A stretch of DNA of 26,450 bases from Victivallales bacterium. Its GTDB lineage: Bacteria; Verrucomicrobiota; Lentisphaeria; Oligosphaerales; Oligosphaeraceae. Below the pieces are notes generated by a model. The model had not been told where the DNA came from and did not search any database. It was given only the letters and a program-made list of their open reading frames with translations. Both the position numbers and the translations under genes were made by a program. The stretch covers positions 1-26,450 of the forward strand of contig JAGCSE010000034.1 in NCBI GenBank assembly GCA_017964325.1. Direction: 5' to 3'. How positions within the stretch are numbered: the first letter of the stretch is position 1; every line of letters starts with the position of its first letter. Below, in pieces: positions 1-8,721 of this stretch.

Positions 1-1384
1 GAGCCTGCAGGGCATCCGTCTTCGCCTTGACTTCAACAAGCTCCTTTTCAAGCTTTTCGGCGCGTTCCTTCGAAGCATCATCCTTTTCTTTGCGCAAGCC
101 GGCAAGCTCGATTTCAATCTGCATCTGACGACGGATCGCCTCGTCCAGCTCGACAGGACGGCTGTCGATTTCCGTCCGCAGCTTTGCGGCCGCTTCATCA
201 ATCAAGTCGATAGCCTTGTCGGGCAGGAAACGATCCGATATGTAACGGTCAGAAAGTGTTGCGGCGGAGACCAATGCAGCGTCACGGATGCTGACGCCGT
301 GATGGATTTCATAACGTTCACGCAGACCACGCAAGATGGAAATCGTATCCTCCACGCTCGGCGGTGCGACAAGAACTGTCTGGAAACGACGTTCCAGAGC
401 CGCATCCTTTTCGATATATTTACGGTATTCATTCAACGTCGTCGCACCGATGCAGTGCAGTTCACCACGAGCCAACATAGGCTTCAACAGGTTACCCGCG
501 TCCATCGAGCCTTCCGTCGCACCCGCGCCAACGACCGTATGCAATTCATCGATGAACAGGATGACTTCGCCGTCGGAACTAGTGACTTCCTTCAGGACGG
601 CTTTCAAACGGTCCTCAAATTCACCACGATATTTTGCACCTGCAACCAAAGCACCCATGTCCAAAGATATCAGACGACGGTTCTTAAGTCCTTCCGGCAC
701 ATCGCCCTGTGTGATACGCAAAGCCAATCCTTCAACAATTGCCGTCTTACCGACACCAGGCTCGCCGATCAACACAGGATTGTTCTTTGTACGACGGCTC
801 AATATCTGGATGACACGGCGGATTTCTTCGTCACGACCGATCACAGGGTCCAGTTTGCCATGATGGGCAAGCTCCGTCAAATCCTTGCCGTATTTGGACA
901 ACGCCTCGAACGTCGCCTCGGGTGTAGGAGTCGTCACACGTTGGTTGCCGCGCACGTCCTTCAATACCTTCAACAGATTGTCTTTAGTCACGTTATGACG
1001 TTCAAGCAGACGCTTGACAGCCTGTCCTTTCGACACAAGGCCGACCAGCAGATGATCGACGCTGATGTAGTCGTCCTTCAACTGCTTGGCAAAATCTTCC
1101 GCCTCCTGCAAGACCTGCGTGCCTTCCTGGCCAAGATAGACCTGTCCCGCACCGTTGCCCGTCACTTGGTTCAAGCGGTTCAGTTCTTCGTCAATTTCAT
1201 TGTTCAATGCTTTCAAATCAACATTTAGGCGACTGAGCATCGAACAGACGGGACCATCCGTCTGTTTCAGCAATGCAGCCAGAAGATGAAGCCCCGTCAA
1301 TTCCTGATGGTTCATCTTCGCAGCCATTTGCTGCGCCTCGCCAAACGCTTCACGGCTCTTTTCTGTAAATTTGTCATAGTTCAT
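1..1384 (-). CDS. clpB: ATP-dependent disaggregase ClpB, N-terminal part (runs off left edge)
   Basis: ClpB is a cytosolic AAA+ hexamer that threads aggregated proteins through its pore and works with the DnaK system. The visible 461 residues begin [14 protein letters not shown] and contain the double Clp N-domain (about residues 1-145). The first AAA+ domain follows, with Walker A GEPGVGKT near residue 205, Walker [10 protein letters not shown] near 275, the [17 protein letters not shown] segment and the ALERRFQ arginine region. The sequence ends in the start of the charged coiled-coil M-domain, which separates ClpB from ClpA/ClpC. The start is supported by an AAGGAGG Shine-Dalgarno (complement of 1395-1401) ten bases upstream. 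The second AAA+ domain lies beyond the left edge. No CIRCE element was seen upstream. Family identification is near certain. Confidence 0.97.
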   Translation of the reverse strand, partial: MNYDKFTEKSREAFGEAQQMAAKMNHQELTGLHLLAALLKQTDGPVCSMLSRLNVDLKALNNEIDEELNRLNQVTGNGAGQVYLGQEGTQVLQEAEDFAKQLKDDYISVDHLLVGLVSKGQAVKRLLERHNVTKDNLLKVLKDVRGNQRVTTPTPEATFEALSKYGKDLTELAHHGKLDPVIGRDEEIRRVIQILSRRTKNNPVLIGEPGVGKTAIVEGLALRITQGDVPEGLKNRRLISLDMGALVAGAKYRGEFEDRLKAVLKEVTSSDGEVILFIDELHTVVGAGATEGSMDAGNLLKPMLARGELHCIGATTLNEYRKYIEKDAALERRFQTVLVAPPSVEDTISILRGLRERYEIHHGVSIRDAALVSAATLSDRYISDRFLPDKAIDLIDEAAAKLRTEIDSRPVELDEAIRRQMQIEIELAGLRKEKDDASKERAEKLEKELVEVKAKTDALQA

Positions 1385-1423
1385 ATTCCAAAATCCTCCT
1401 TGTGCATGATTTGATTTTTTATG

Positions 1424-1452
1424 CTGATATTCAATAGCAAAATCCATGCCAA
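1424..1452 (-). promoter_or_regulatory. candidate clpB promoter
   Basis: Read on the minus strand, TTGGCA (complement of 1447-1452) is followed by a 17-base spacer and TATCAG (complement of 1424-1429). Transcription would start about 33 bases before the clpB ATG. This is a sigma-70-like guess from spacing only; a heat-shock sigma factor could use another site. Confidence 0.35.
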
Positions 1453-1493
1453 TGCTATGAGCGCCATTTACACAGGGCTGTTTTCCAACAAAC

Positions 1494-1530
1494 TGTGCCA
1501 ATTTGACACACATCCTGTATAATTGGCACA
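1494..1530. promoter_or_regulatory. perfect 10-bp inverted repeat between clpB and the GH4 gene (candidate operator)
   Basis: TGTGCCAATT (1494-1503) and AATTGGCACA (1521-1530) are exact inverted copies separated by 17 bases. A TATAAT (1518-1523) lies between and overlaps the right arm, so a protein bound to the arms would cover a -10 box for the rightward GH4 gene. Otherwise the 315-bp region from 1385 to 1699 contains only the candidate clpB promoter and the GH4 ribosome site. The regulator is unknown. Confidence 0.45.
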
Positions 1531-1699
1531 TAATTTTATGCACAAAGCCAAAGAAATGTCATTCTGCTTAGTTCTCAAAATCAGTTTCAGGCATTATATT
1601 ATGGCTTTATGTTTCTGCATTTCGGCATGGAAGCCGACAAGAGCAGAACCATCGGCCATTTTGCCTTTGAAATCCACAAATACAAAGGAGAGTCCCATC

Positions 1700-3043
1700 A
1701 TGACGAAAATCACCTTCATGGGCGCAGGCAGCACTATATTCGCCAAAAACATCATCGGCGACACCATGCTCACGGACTGCCTGAGAGACAGCAGTATCGC
1801 ACTTTATGATATTGATGCCGAACGTCTCCATGAGTCCAAGCTCATGCTCGAAAACCTTAACAAGAACATCAACGACAGCCGCGCCACTATCACGACGCAT
1901 CTGGGCATCAAGCAGCGGAAAGCCGCCCTCAAGGATGCGGATTTCGTCATAAATGCCATCCAAGTCGGGGGATATGAACCATCCACGGTCGCGGATTTCG
2001 AGATACCTAAAAAATACGGCCTCCGCCAGACCATCGCGGACACCATCGGCATTGGCGGCATCTTCCGCGCTCTCCGCACGATTCCCGTCTTGGAGGGGTT
2101 TGCCAACGACATGAAGGCCGTCTGCCCGAAGGCGTGGTTCCTCAACTACACGAATCCGATGTCCATCCTCACTGGTTTCCTCATCCGCAAATGCGGCATC
2201 AAGACCGTCGGCCTCTGCCACTCCGTCCAAGTCTGCGCGGAACATCTTCTCCGTGAACTTGGCTTGTGGGAAAAATACAATCCCGTCAGTTGGAAAATCG
2301 CTGGTATCAACCACATGGCATGGTTGCTGGATATCTCTAAGGACGGCAAGAGCATCTATTCAGAAGTCCGCAAAGCCGCTGAAAAGATGAACCGCGCCGC
2401 CCGCAAGAAAGACGGTGAAAAGCACAATGACATGGTTCGCTTCGAAATTATGAAACATTTCGGCTACTACAACACGGAATCCTCCGAACACACCGCCGAA
2501 TACCATCCCTATTTCATCAAGAAGCTCTATCCCGAACTCATTGAAGAACTTAACATACCGTTGGACGAATATCTCCGCCGCTGCCAAAACCAGATCGCGG
2601 GATGGCACCGCCAACGCGAAGACATCGTCCACAACAAGCAATTGACTCACACGCGCACCCTCGAATACGGCTCCTACATTATGGAAGCCATGTTGACGGA
2701 CAAGCCAATCGAAATCGGCGGCAACGTCCTCAACAACGGACTCATCTCCAACCTTCCGCCCGAAGCCTGCGTCGAAGTCCCGTGTCTCGTCAATCGCAAC
2801 GGCGTCCAAGGCTGCGCCGTCGGCGATCTCCCCCCGCAGTGCGCCGCCCTAAACATGACCCACATCATCGTCCATAATCTCGTCATCGAAGCCGCTCTTG
2901 CGCGTTCCCGCTCGCTCGTCTATCAGGCCGCCATGCTGGATCCGCATACCCGTTCCGAACTCACCCTTGACGAAATCAAGGCCATGTGCGACGAACTCTT
3001 CGAAGCCCATATCCGCGACGGCGTCATGCTTGAATACAAGTAA
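1700..3043 (+). CDS. glycoside hydrolase family 4 protein (alpha-galactosidase/alpha-glucosidase type)
   Basis: GH4 enzymes cleave glycosides by a redox-elimination mechanism that needs NAD+ and a divalent metal, and act in the cytoplasm. The 447-residue protein starts MTKITFMGAGSTIF, the Rossmann GAGS dinucleotide loop. It then has DTIGIGGIFRALR, NYTNP (about 149-153), the family signature CHSVQ (Cys173-His174, metal ligands) and INHMAW (about 203-208, second metal His). CHSV is the signature of the MelA/AglA branch, which suggests unphosphorylated alpha-galactosides or alpha-glucosides rather than 6-phospho-sugars. An in-frame ATG 177 bases upstream exists, but the family N-terminus and an AAAGGAG site at 1684-1690 fix the start at 1700. 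It is divergent from clpB and followed by a hairpin, so it is probably monocistronic. Exact substrate is unknown. Confidence 0.9.
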   Translation: MTKITFMGAGSTIFAKNIIGDTMLTDCLRDSSIALYDIDAERLHESKLMLENLNKNINDSRATITTHLGIKQRKAALKDADFVINAIQVGGYEPSTVADFEIPKKYGLRQTIADTIGIGGIFRALRTIPVLEGFANDMKAVCPKAWFLNYTNPMSILTGFLIRKCGIKTVGLCHSVQVCAEHLLRELGLWEKYNPVSWKIAGINHMAWLLDISKDGKSIYSEVRKAAEKMNRAARKKDGEKHNDMVRFEIMKHFGYYNTESSEHTAEYHPYFIKKLYPELIEELNIPLDEYLRRCQNQIAGWHRQREDIVHNKQLTHTRTLEYGSYIMEAMLTDKPIEIGGNVLNNGLISNLPPEACVEVPCLVNRNGVQGCAVGDLPPQCAALNMTHIIVHNLVIEAALARSRSLVYQAAMLDPHTRSELTLDEIKAMCDELFEAHIRDGVMLEYK

Positions 3044-3066
3044 TTTACGCCATCGTCGAAAGCCCG

Positions 3067-3101
3067 AAAGCCGCTGACCGCCTTTTGCCTTCAGCGGCTT
3101 T
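3067..3101 (+). terminator. hairpin terminator after the GH4 gene
   Basis: AAAGCCGCTGA (3067-3077) and TCAGCGGCTTT (3091-3101) form a perfect 11-bp stem with a 13-base loop, 23 bases after the GH4 stop codon. The U-run is short, so it may act partly as an mRNA-protecting hairpin. Confidence 0.6.
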
Positions 3102-3184
3102 CATGCCATTATCTCATCTTTCATCTCACGTCTGCTCACTATTTTTGCCTGTAATTCCCTCCTTTCTTCTTTCTTTTTCGCCCC

Positions 3185-5929
3185 GTGAAATCCGTTGAAT
3201 CCATCACTCCCAGCCGATTCCTTGTCGGCATCGATCTCGGCACCACCAACTGCTCCGTCTGCTACATCGATATGTCGGAGCCAGAACGCCGTCTGCACGA
3301 CTTTCCCATCCTCCAGTCGGTTGCTTCCGGCGAAACCGCCGCCGAGAATCTCCTGCCGTCGTTCTGCTACCTTCCAGGCGAACATGACCTGCCCGAAAAC
3401 GCTCTCGCACTGCCGTGGAACCGTACGCCATCCGTCGCAGTCGGCCTTTTCGCCCGCGAACAAGGCGCCCGCATTCCCGAACGACTCGTTTCATCCGCCA
3501 AATCATGGCTCGCCCATGCGGGTGTGGATCGCACTAAGCCAATCCTCCCATGGGGCGGTGAACTGAAAGGCCAGATGCTCTCTCCCGTCGATGCCTCCGC
3601 GCATTATCTTGAGCATCTTAAACTCGCGTGGAATCAACACTTTGCATCCATGAAAGACGATGACGGCACACCATGCCTTCTGGAAAACCAACAGGTTGTC
3701 CTGACGGTTCCCGCCTCATTCGACGAAACAGCCCGAGAACTCACCGTCCAAGCTGCACAACAGGCTGGCTTCACGAAGCTAACACTCATAGAAGAACCGC
3801 TCGCAGCCTTCTACGCATGGCTCGCCAAAAATCAAAATGATTGGAAACAAAAGGCTTCCATCGGCGACATCGTGCTCGTCGTCGATATCGGCGGCGGCAC
3901 GACGGACTTGACCATCGTCGAAATCGAAGACGATTTTGTCCTCCGCCGAAAAGCCGTCGGCGAACACCTCCTTCTCGGCGGCGACAACATGGATATGACG
4001 CTCGCCCACATTGCGGAATCTGCATGGAAAACAAAACTGCCACAGCGCCAATGGTCGCGCCTCTGCCAAGAATGTCGTCGCGCAAAGGAAAAACTCCTCT
4101 CGCCGGATGCGCCAGAAACGCTGCAAGTCGCCATCGCCGGCGAAGGAAGCTCCATTTTCGCATCGCTGAAAACCTTTGATTTCAAACGAGATGATATCCA
4201 TACAGCCATTTTGGACGGTTTCTTCCCATTCATCGAAGCGGATTCGCAACCGCCCGAACGACGCCAGGGCATCCAGTCCATGGGTCTCCCATACGCCGCC
4301 GATCCCGCCGTCACCAAACACATCCTTTCTTTCCTTAAATTCGCAGGAAAGACACTTCGCAATCCAGCCCCCATTGCTCTGCCGAACAAGATTCTCTTCA
4401 ACGGCGGCACGCTTATCCCGTCCGCCCTCCGCCAGCGGATTTGCGATGCTGTCGGCCATTGGAACAACGGCATTGCCCCCGTCGAACTCGAATCGTCCGA
4501 TTTTTCATTGGCAGTTTCACAAGGTGCTGCATACTATGGACTTGCGCGATGCGGTGAGACCATTCGTGTCAAAGGTGGCATCGCCAACGCCTATTTTCTT
4601 GAAATCGCTTCGCAAACGGATAAACGACTCCTTTGCGTCATGCCTCGCGACACGGACGAAGGCGTCGTCTGCAAACTACCTGACACGTTCATCCTCCAAG
4701 CCAACACCCCTGTCGCCTTCCCCCTCCACGCCTCCGCCACACGACTAGAAGACGAACTCGGCGACATCGTTGAAAACGGTGACGACATCACGCCATTGCC
4801 ACCTCTCCAGACCATCCTGCGCTTCGGTCGCAAGACAGACAAGACGGATTTAAAAGTCACGCTATCATCGCAACTTAATGAAATCGGCACGCTGGATGTC
4901 TGGTGTGAAACGGTCGATAAAAACCACCGTTTTCCACTATCGTTCGTCCTTCGCGGCGCTGTTCAGAACGACAGCGACGGCATGCTTCGTGAAGACATCA
5001 TCGACGAAGAACACGCCAGTCAAGCCATCGCCTACATTGAAGCATCGTTCATGCAGAATGCACATGAACTGAACACACGATTCATGGCACATCTGGAGGA
5101 TTTGCTGGATTCACCGCGTGACGAATGGGGCGCGCCGCTCCTTCGCCGCATCGCTGACCTTCTTCTACAGCGTCCAGAATGGCGCACCTTCTCGCCCGTC
5201 CACGAAGCACGCTGGCTCAATCTCCTCGGCTTCGCACTCCGCCCTGGCACGGGACGCATTGGCGACGATCTCCGCATCCGCAACGTTTGGAAGTTTTGGA
5301 AAACAGGTCCGCTTGCAGCCAGAAATACCTCCGTCCAGCAGAACTGGTTCATCTTCTGGCGGCGTCTTGCGGGCGGCCTCTCCGCAGGCCAGCAAGAGCA
5401 GCTCGCAGGCTCCCTCGCACGTGAAATACTCCCGAAAGACGGCAAGCCGCCGTTGAAAAAAGGCGACCAGACAGCTCTTGAACAATGGCGTTGCATCGCC
5501 TCCATGGAGCGAATGCCCGTTGCGTTTAAACTAAAGTGCCTTCAAGCATTTATGAACGCCACTGCAAAGCTTGAAGACGCCGCCTTCTGGCCTGTCGCAC
5601 GATTTGTGGAACGCATCCCGCTCCATGGCACGGAAGACACGTTGATTCCCGCCGCCAAATTGGAGCCGCAGATCAAACTCCTGCTCGACTATCTCAAAAC
5701 GGCAAAACAGCCACGTCTCGCCCTGCTCGCTTTGGCTTCCGCCATCACGCACACAGGTATCCGAACAATTGATCTTTCCGACAGTTTCCGTAAAAAATCG
5801 CTGGAAGTCCTTCAGCAGCACCATGCTCCAGATGACTGGGTACAGGCGCTACAGACGGACAAAGTCGCCAATTCGCTCATGACGGATTTGCGCGGCGACT
5901 CCCTCCCGCTCGGCTTGTCATTTTCATAA
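3185..5929 (+). CDS. long Hsp70-family ATPase with non-DnaK C-terminal region (DUF3731-like)
   Basis: This 914-residue protein has the actin/Hsp70 nucleotide-binding fold: phosphate-1 loop GIDLGTTNCSV (about 15-25), VVLTVPASFDETARE (about 173-187), LIEEPLAAFYAW, phosphate-2 loop VDIGGGTTDLT (about 232-242) and adenosine motif LFNGGTLIPSALRQ (about 402). It is about 270 residues longer than DnaK. The C-terminal half lacks an EEVD-like tail and resembles the DUF3731 region of uncharacterised bacterial Hsp70 relatives (from memory; not searched). No DnaJ or GrpE gene is adjacent. The start is GTG in a long pyrimidine tract with no Shine-Dalgarno; MKSVES places the phosphate loop at the usual depth. 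The NUDIX and DUF6259 genes follow at 17 and 22 bp and are probably cotranscribed. Client proteins are unknown. Confidence 0.88.
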   Translation: MKSVESITPSRFLVGIDLGTTNCSVCYIDMSEPERRLHDFPILQSVASGETAAENLLPSFCYLPGEHDLPENALALPWNRTPSVAVGLFAREQGARIPERLVSSAKSWLAHAGVDRTKPILPWGGELKGQMLSPVDASAHYLEHLKLAWNQHFASMKDDDGTPCLLENQQVVLTVPASFDETARELTVQAAQQAGFTKLTLIEEPLAAFYAWLAKNQNDWKQKASIGDIVLVVDIGGGTTDLTIVEIEDDFVLRRKAVGEHLLLGGDNMDMTLAHIAESAWKTKLPQRQWSRLCQECRRAKEKLLSPDAPETLQVAIAGEGSSIFASLKTFDFKRDDIHTAILDGFFPFIEADSQPPERRQGIQSMGLPYAADPAVTKHILSFLKFAGKTLRNPAPIALPNKILFNGGTLIPSALRQRICDAVGHWNNGIAPVELESSDFSLAVSQGAAYYGLARCGETIRVKGGIANAYFLEIASQTDKRLLCVMPRDTDEGVVCKLPDTFILQANTPVAFPLHASATRLEDELGDIVENGDDITPLPPLQTILRFGRKTDKTDLKVTLSSQLNEIGTLDVWCETVDKNHRFPLSFVLRGAVQNDSDGMLREDIIDEEHASQAIAYIEASFMQNAHELNTRFMAHLEDLLDSPRDEWGAPLLRRIADLLLQRPEWRTFSPVHEARWLNLLGFALRPGTGRIGDDLRIRNVWKFWKTGPLAARNTSVQQNWFIFWRRLAGGLSAGQQEQLAGSLAREILPKDGKPPLKKGDQTALEQWRCIASMERMPVAFKLKCLQAFMNATAKLEDAAFWPVARFVERIPLHGTEDTLIPAAKLEPQIKLLLDYLKTAKQPRLALLALASAITHTGIRTIDLSDSFRKKSLEVLQQHHAPDDWVQALQTDKVANSLMTDLRGDSLPLGLSFS

Positions 5930-5946
5930 CATACGATAACTCAATC

Positions 5947-6441
5947 ATGTCTGTAAACTACTGCCCCATCATGAGCACGCTTGGATACGTGCTTTCCCCC
6001 GACCGCCAGAACGTTCTGATGACGCATCGCATCTCACGTAAATCCGATGAGCAGTTCGGCAAATACAATGGTCTCGGCGGCCATATGCTATCCAACGAAG
6101 ACATCGCCACTTGCATGATCCGTGAAATCAAGGAGGAAGCCAACATCGACGTCACGGAAATGACGCTCCGAGGCACTGTCAATTGGACCTCCTTCGGCCC
6201 TCATGCCGAAAATTGGATCGCCTTCATTTTCCTCATCACCGCCTTCGACGGCACCCCCACGCCGAAAAGCGAAGAAGGCCCTCTTTCATGGATTCCCGTC
6301 AAGGACGTCATGTCGCTTAACCTCTATGAAGGCGACCGCTATTTCATGCCACTCGTCTTCGACGACGACCCCCGTCCCTTCCACGCCTATCTCCCCTACG
6401 ACAACGAAACCCCCATCGGCTGGAATTATGTAAGGTTATAA
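5947..6441 (+). CDS. NUDIX hydrolase, MutT/8-oxo-dGTP diphosphatase-like
   Basis: NUDIX enzymes hydrolyse nucleoside diphosphates linked to another group; the closest look here is the Gram-positive MutX/MTH1-like type that removes oxidised dGTP. The 164-residue protein contains FGKYNGLGGH followed by the NUDIX box G-x5-E-x7-REIKEEANI. All metal-binding glutamates are present, but the conserved glycine after EE-x is Asn. The C-terminal part (PLSWIPVKDVMSLNLYEGD, FMPLVFDDD) fits this subgroup. It starts 17 bp after the Hsp70 stop without a clear ribosome site, so translation may be coupled. The link between an oxidised-nucleotide hydrolase and a chaperone suggests stress housekeeping, but that is inference. 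Substrate is not determinable from sequence. Confidence 0.87.
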   Translation: MSVNYCPIMSTLGYVLSPDRQNVLMTHRISRKSDEQFGKYNGLGGHMLSNEDIATCMIREIKEEANIDVTEMTLRGTVNWTSFGPHAENWIAFIFLITAFDGTPTPKSEEGPLSWIPVKDVMSLNLYEGDRYFMPLVFDDDPRPFHAYLPYDNETPIGWNYVRL

Positions 6442-6463
6442 CTATATTCCCAGAAGTCCCATC

Positions 6464-8560
6464 ATGCTTACCCTAAAATCCAACACCATCACCGCTGTTT
6501 TTGATGAACAAGCCAGGCTCGTTTCTTTCACGAACACAGCCTGCACGCCTGAAAACATCATTGTCGCTCCGCCGAAATCCGCCTTCCGCATGGTTCTTCA
6601 ACGCGGTGATTGCAAAGAGGTTACAGCAGAACTCACTCAACAGCCCAGCCATATCGCCGCCACCGATACGTCCGTCCAATTCACATTCGACGGTCTCCAC
6701 ACCTTCGATGGACAGCACCGCACTCTCCTTCCGATCAAATTCGTTCTTTCCGCCAAATTACATGACGACAAACTCGTGTTCGATGCCACCATTGACAATC
6801 AGTCGGATGCACGGATTCTTGAATTCACCTATCCCATTGTCGGACCGATTGTTACACTTGGCAACAGTGTTCCTGCGCTACTTCTCCCCACACAAACCGG
6901 ACAACGCATCCAGAACGCGGGAGCTTGGCTCGGACGTATGCCGCGCCATCGCGAAAATGCCTTCAACGCACACTCGATCGTCTATCCAGGCGGCGGTGCC
7001 TCCATGCAATGGCATGCTCTCACGGATGACGTCAACACGCTTTTCCTCACAGGCCATGATCCAGATTTCTTCCCGACCGAGCTCCGCCAGCAGGGCGAAG
7101 TCGGCAAGAACACCATCGTTCTTGAAGACACGCGCATGATCTGCCTGGCCGCTGGCAAATCCATGTCTGTCGCGGAAACCGTTCTTGATTTCTACCATGG
7201 CGATTGGCACAAAGGCGCGAAGGATTATGCCGACTGGATGCAGCAGTTCCGTCCAATGCATGAACGCCCAGAATGGATTCGCAACATGACAGGCTATTTT
7301 CTCGTCATCAACAAACAGCAGTTTGGCTATGAAATGTGGCCGTATGATTCCCTTCCAAAACTTTACGAACTCGCCAAGGCCCATGGCTGTGACACGCTCG
7401 GACTCTTTGGCTGGTATCATTCTGGCCATGACAACCAATATCCAGACTTGGAAGTCAGCCCCACTCTCGGCGGCGCGGATGTGCTTCGTGAAAACATCAA
7501 AGCCGTCCAAAAGGCCGGCGGCCATGTGACGTTGTATTACCAAGGCCATCTCATCGACGAAACGTCCGACTACTACCGCAACGGCGATGGTAAGTCCGTC
7601 TGCATGAAGAACATCTGGGGCAGCCCCTACGTCGAATTCTACAACAAGTCGCACAAGAGCTCCTTCCTGATGCATTTCTCCCGCAAGATGTTCGCATTGG
7701 CCTGTCCATCCGCCGCACCATGGCGCGACTTGATGCTCCGTCGCGAAGACTGGCTCGCCACCTTAGGCCCCGATGGCTGCCTCTACGACCAGCTCGGCGG
7801 CCAACCGCCATGTCCATGTTTCGACGAACATCACGACCATGCGAAGAACAATCCCGCCCTCGCTCACACGAACGGTCGCCGCAAGCTGCTCACATCCCTG
7901 CAAGCCCATTCCAAGCAGATTGGAAAGAATTTCGCCTTCCTCTCCGAACACATTAACGACTTGTATTCGTGCTATTTGGATGCCGTCCACGGCCTCATGG
8001 TCAATCCCGGCCCGCAGGGTGGTTTGGCCGCCGCTGAAAAGGACTCCGACACGGTTCGCGTCCTCAACTATCCCGCCCTATTCCGCTACTGCTTTCCCGA
8101 AGACATCATCACCATCCGCAATCCCGCGCCGCACATCAGCGAACGTTTTGCCAACTACGCCATCACATACGGCTTCCGTCCCGAAATGGAGCTCCGCTAT
8201 CAGGCCGATTGCGACGACGTCCTTAATGACACATATAAATCAAGCCGTCTCTATGCCTTGAAAATCAATGAATTGCGCAAAAAGTACACCTACCAACTTT
8301 TGAAAGGTGTTTTTAGGGATACCGACGAATTGCAGACCATTCCCTCTGGTCTCACGGCAACGTCTTTCACCTCTGGAACCACCATGGCCGCAGTCCTTTG
8401 GAACGACACCACCACCAACATCAGCCTTGAATCTTTCGCAGCCAAATCCTGCTGGCACTTGAAGGAAATCGCCTCCATTTCCGAAACCGCCTCCACCATG
8501 CCCGCCTTCCTCGCTGCAGGAGAAATACTTGTGGCGTTGTTTGATACACAAACACACTAA
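6464..8560 (+). CDS. DUF6259-like putative glycoside hydrolase (TIM barrel)
   Basis: This 698-residue protein has no signal peptide. The N-terminal 240 residues look like a beta-sandwich (LTLKSNTITAVFDEQARLVSFTN), as in many GH-D/GH36-like enzymes. A barrel follows from about residue 270, with WYHSGHDNQYPDLE, GGHVTLYYQGHLID, CLYDQLGG (Asp about 441) and FLSEHIND (Glu about 494). The last two fit nucleophile and acid/base positions at strand ends, which is inference. A small C-terminal beta domain ends the protein. The overall layout matches DUF6259 proteins, which I recall as common in Lentisphaeria and Planctomycetes. It is the third gene of the Hsp70-NUDIX run. AGTCCCATCATG at its start is identical to the bases over the GH4 start. 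Substrate is unknown. Confidence 0.7.
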   Translation: MLTLKSNTITAVFDEQARLVSFTNTACTPENIIVAPPKSAFRMVLQRGDCKEVTAELTQQPSHIAATDTSVQFTFDGLHTFDGQHRTLLPIKFVLSAKLHDDKLVFDATIDNQSDARILEFTYPIVGPIVTLGNSVPALLLPTQTGQRIQNAGAWLGRMPRHRENAFNAHSIVYPGGGASMQWHALTDDVNTLFLTGHDPDFFPTELRQQGEVGKNTIVLEDTRMICLAAGKSMSVAETVLDFYHGDWHKGAKDYADWMQQFRPMHERPEWIRNMTGYFLVINKQQFGYEMWPYDSLPKLYELAKAHGCDTLGLFGWYHSGHDNQYPDLEVSPTLGGADVLRENIKAVQKAGGHVTLYYQGHLIDETSDYYRNGDGKSVCMKNIWGSPYVEFYNKSHKSSFLMHFSRKMFALACPSAAPWRDLMLRREDWLATLGPDGCLYDQLGGQPPCPCFDEHHDHAKNNPALAHTNGRRKLLTSLQAHSKQIGKNFAFLSEHINDLYSCYLDAVHGLMVNPGPQGGLAAAEKDSDTVRVLNYPALFRYCFPEDIITIRNPAPHISERFANYAITYGFRPEMELRYQADCDDVLNDTYKSSRLYALKINELRKKYTYQLLKGVFRDTDELQTIPSGLTATSFTSGTTMAAVLWNDTTTNISLESFAAKSCWHLKEIASISETASTMPAFLAAGEILVALFDTQTH

Positions 8561-8635
8561 AGAAACATGGAGCGGTCATTGCCGCAACCAAATCATATAA
8601 ATGGCGACGCCATGGCGCCACCCACACCAACAAAA

Positions 8636-8688
8636 GTCTCAGCGTCTCCCCGTCTCCCTGTCTCAGCTCGCATCTCACGTCTCACGTC
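8636..8688. repeat. imperfect GTCTC-based short tandem repeat
   Basis: About six imperfect 7-11 base units built on GTCTC/ATCTCAC occupy this intergenic stretch between convergent genes. The 12-mer CATCTCACGTCT recurs in the intergenic region near 3119-3131, and a purine-rich relative (GCGCAGAGAG) appears near 18620, suggesting dispersed decaying intergenic repeats. Confidence 0.45.
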
Positions 8689-8693
8689 AAACC

Positions 8694-8715
8694 GCGCCAT
8701 GGCGAGCCATGGCGC
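8694..8715. terminator. strong GC-rich hairpin between convergent genes
   Basis: GCGCCATGGC (8694-8703) and GCCATGGCGC (8706-8715) are perfect inverted copies with a two-base gap, and a related GCCATGGCGCC lies at 8608-8618. The hairpin sits seven bases from the end of the minus-strand gene and downstream of the plus-strand gene. It could terminate or protect both transcripts, although no U-run follows. Confidence 0.45.
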
Positions 8716-8721
8716 CCCTCA

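Noticed and set aside
299..1228. 309-residue plus-strand open frame opposite clpB
   Set aside because: Antisense shadow of a certain gene with no ribosome site or recognisable domain.
1503..1523. TTGACA and TATAAT as one promoter
   Set aside because: The spacer is only nine bases, too short for sigma-70.
1523..1699. 59-residue N-terminal extension of the GH4 protein
   Set aside because: GH4 proteins begin just before the GAGS loop, and a good ribosome site lies before the ATG at 1700.
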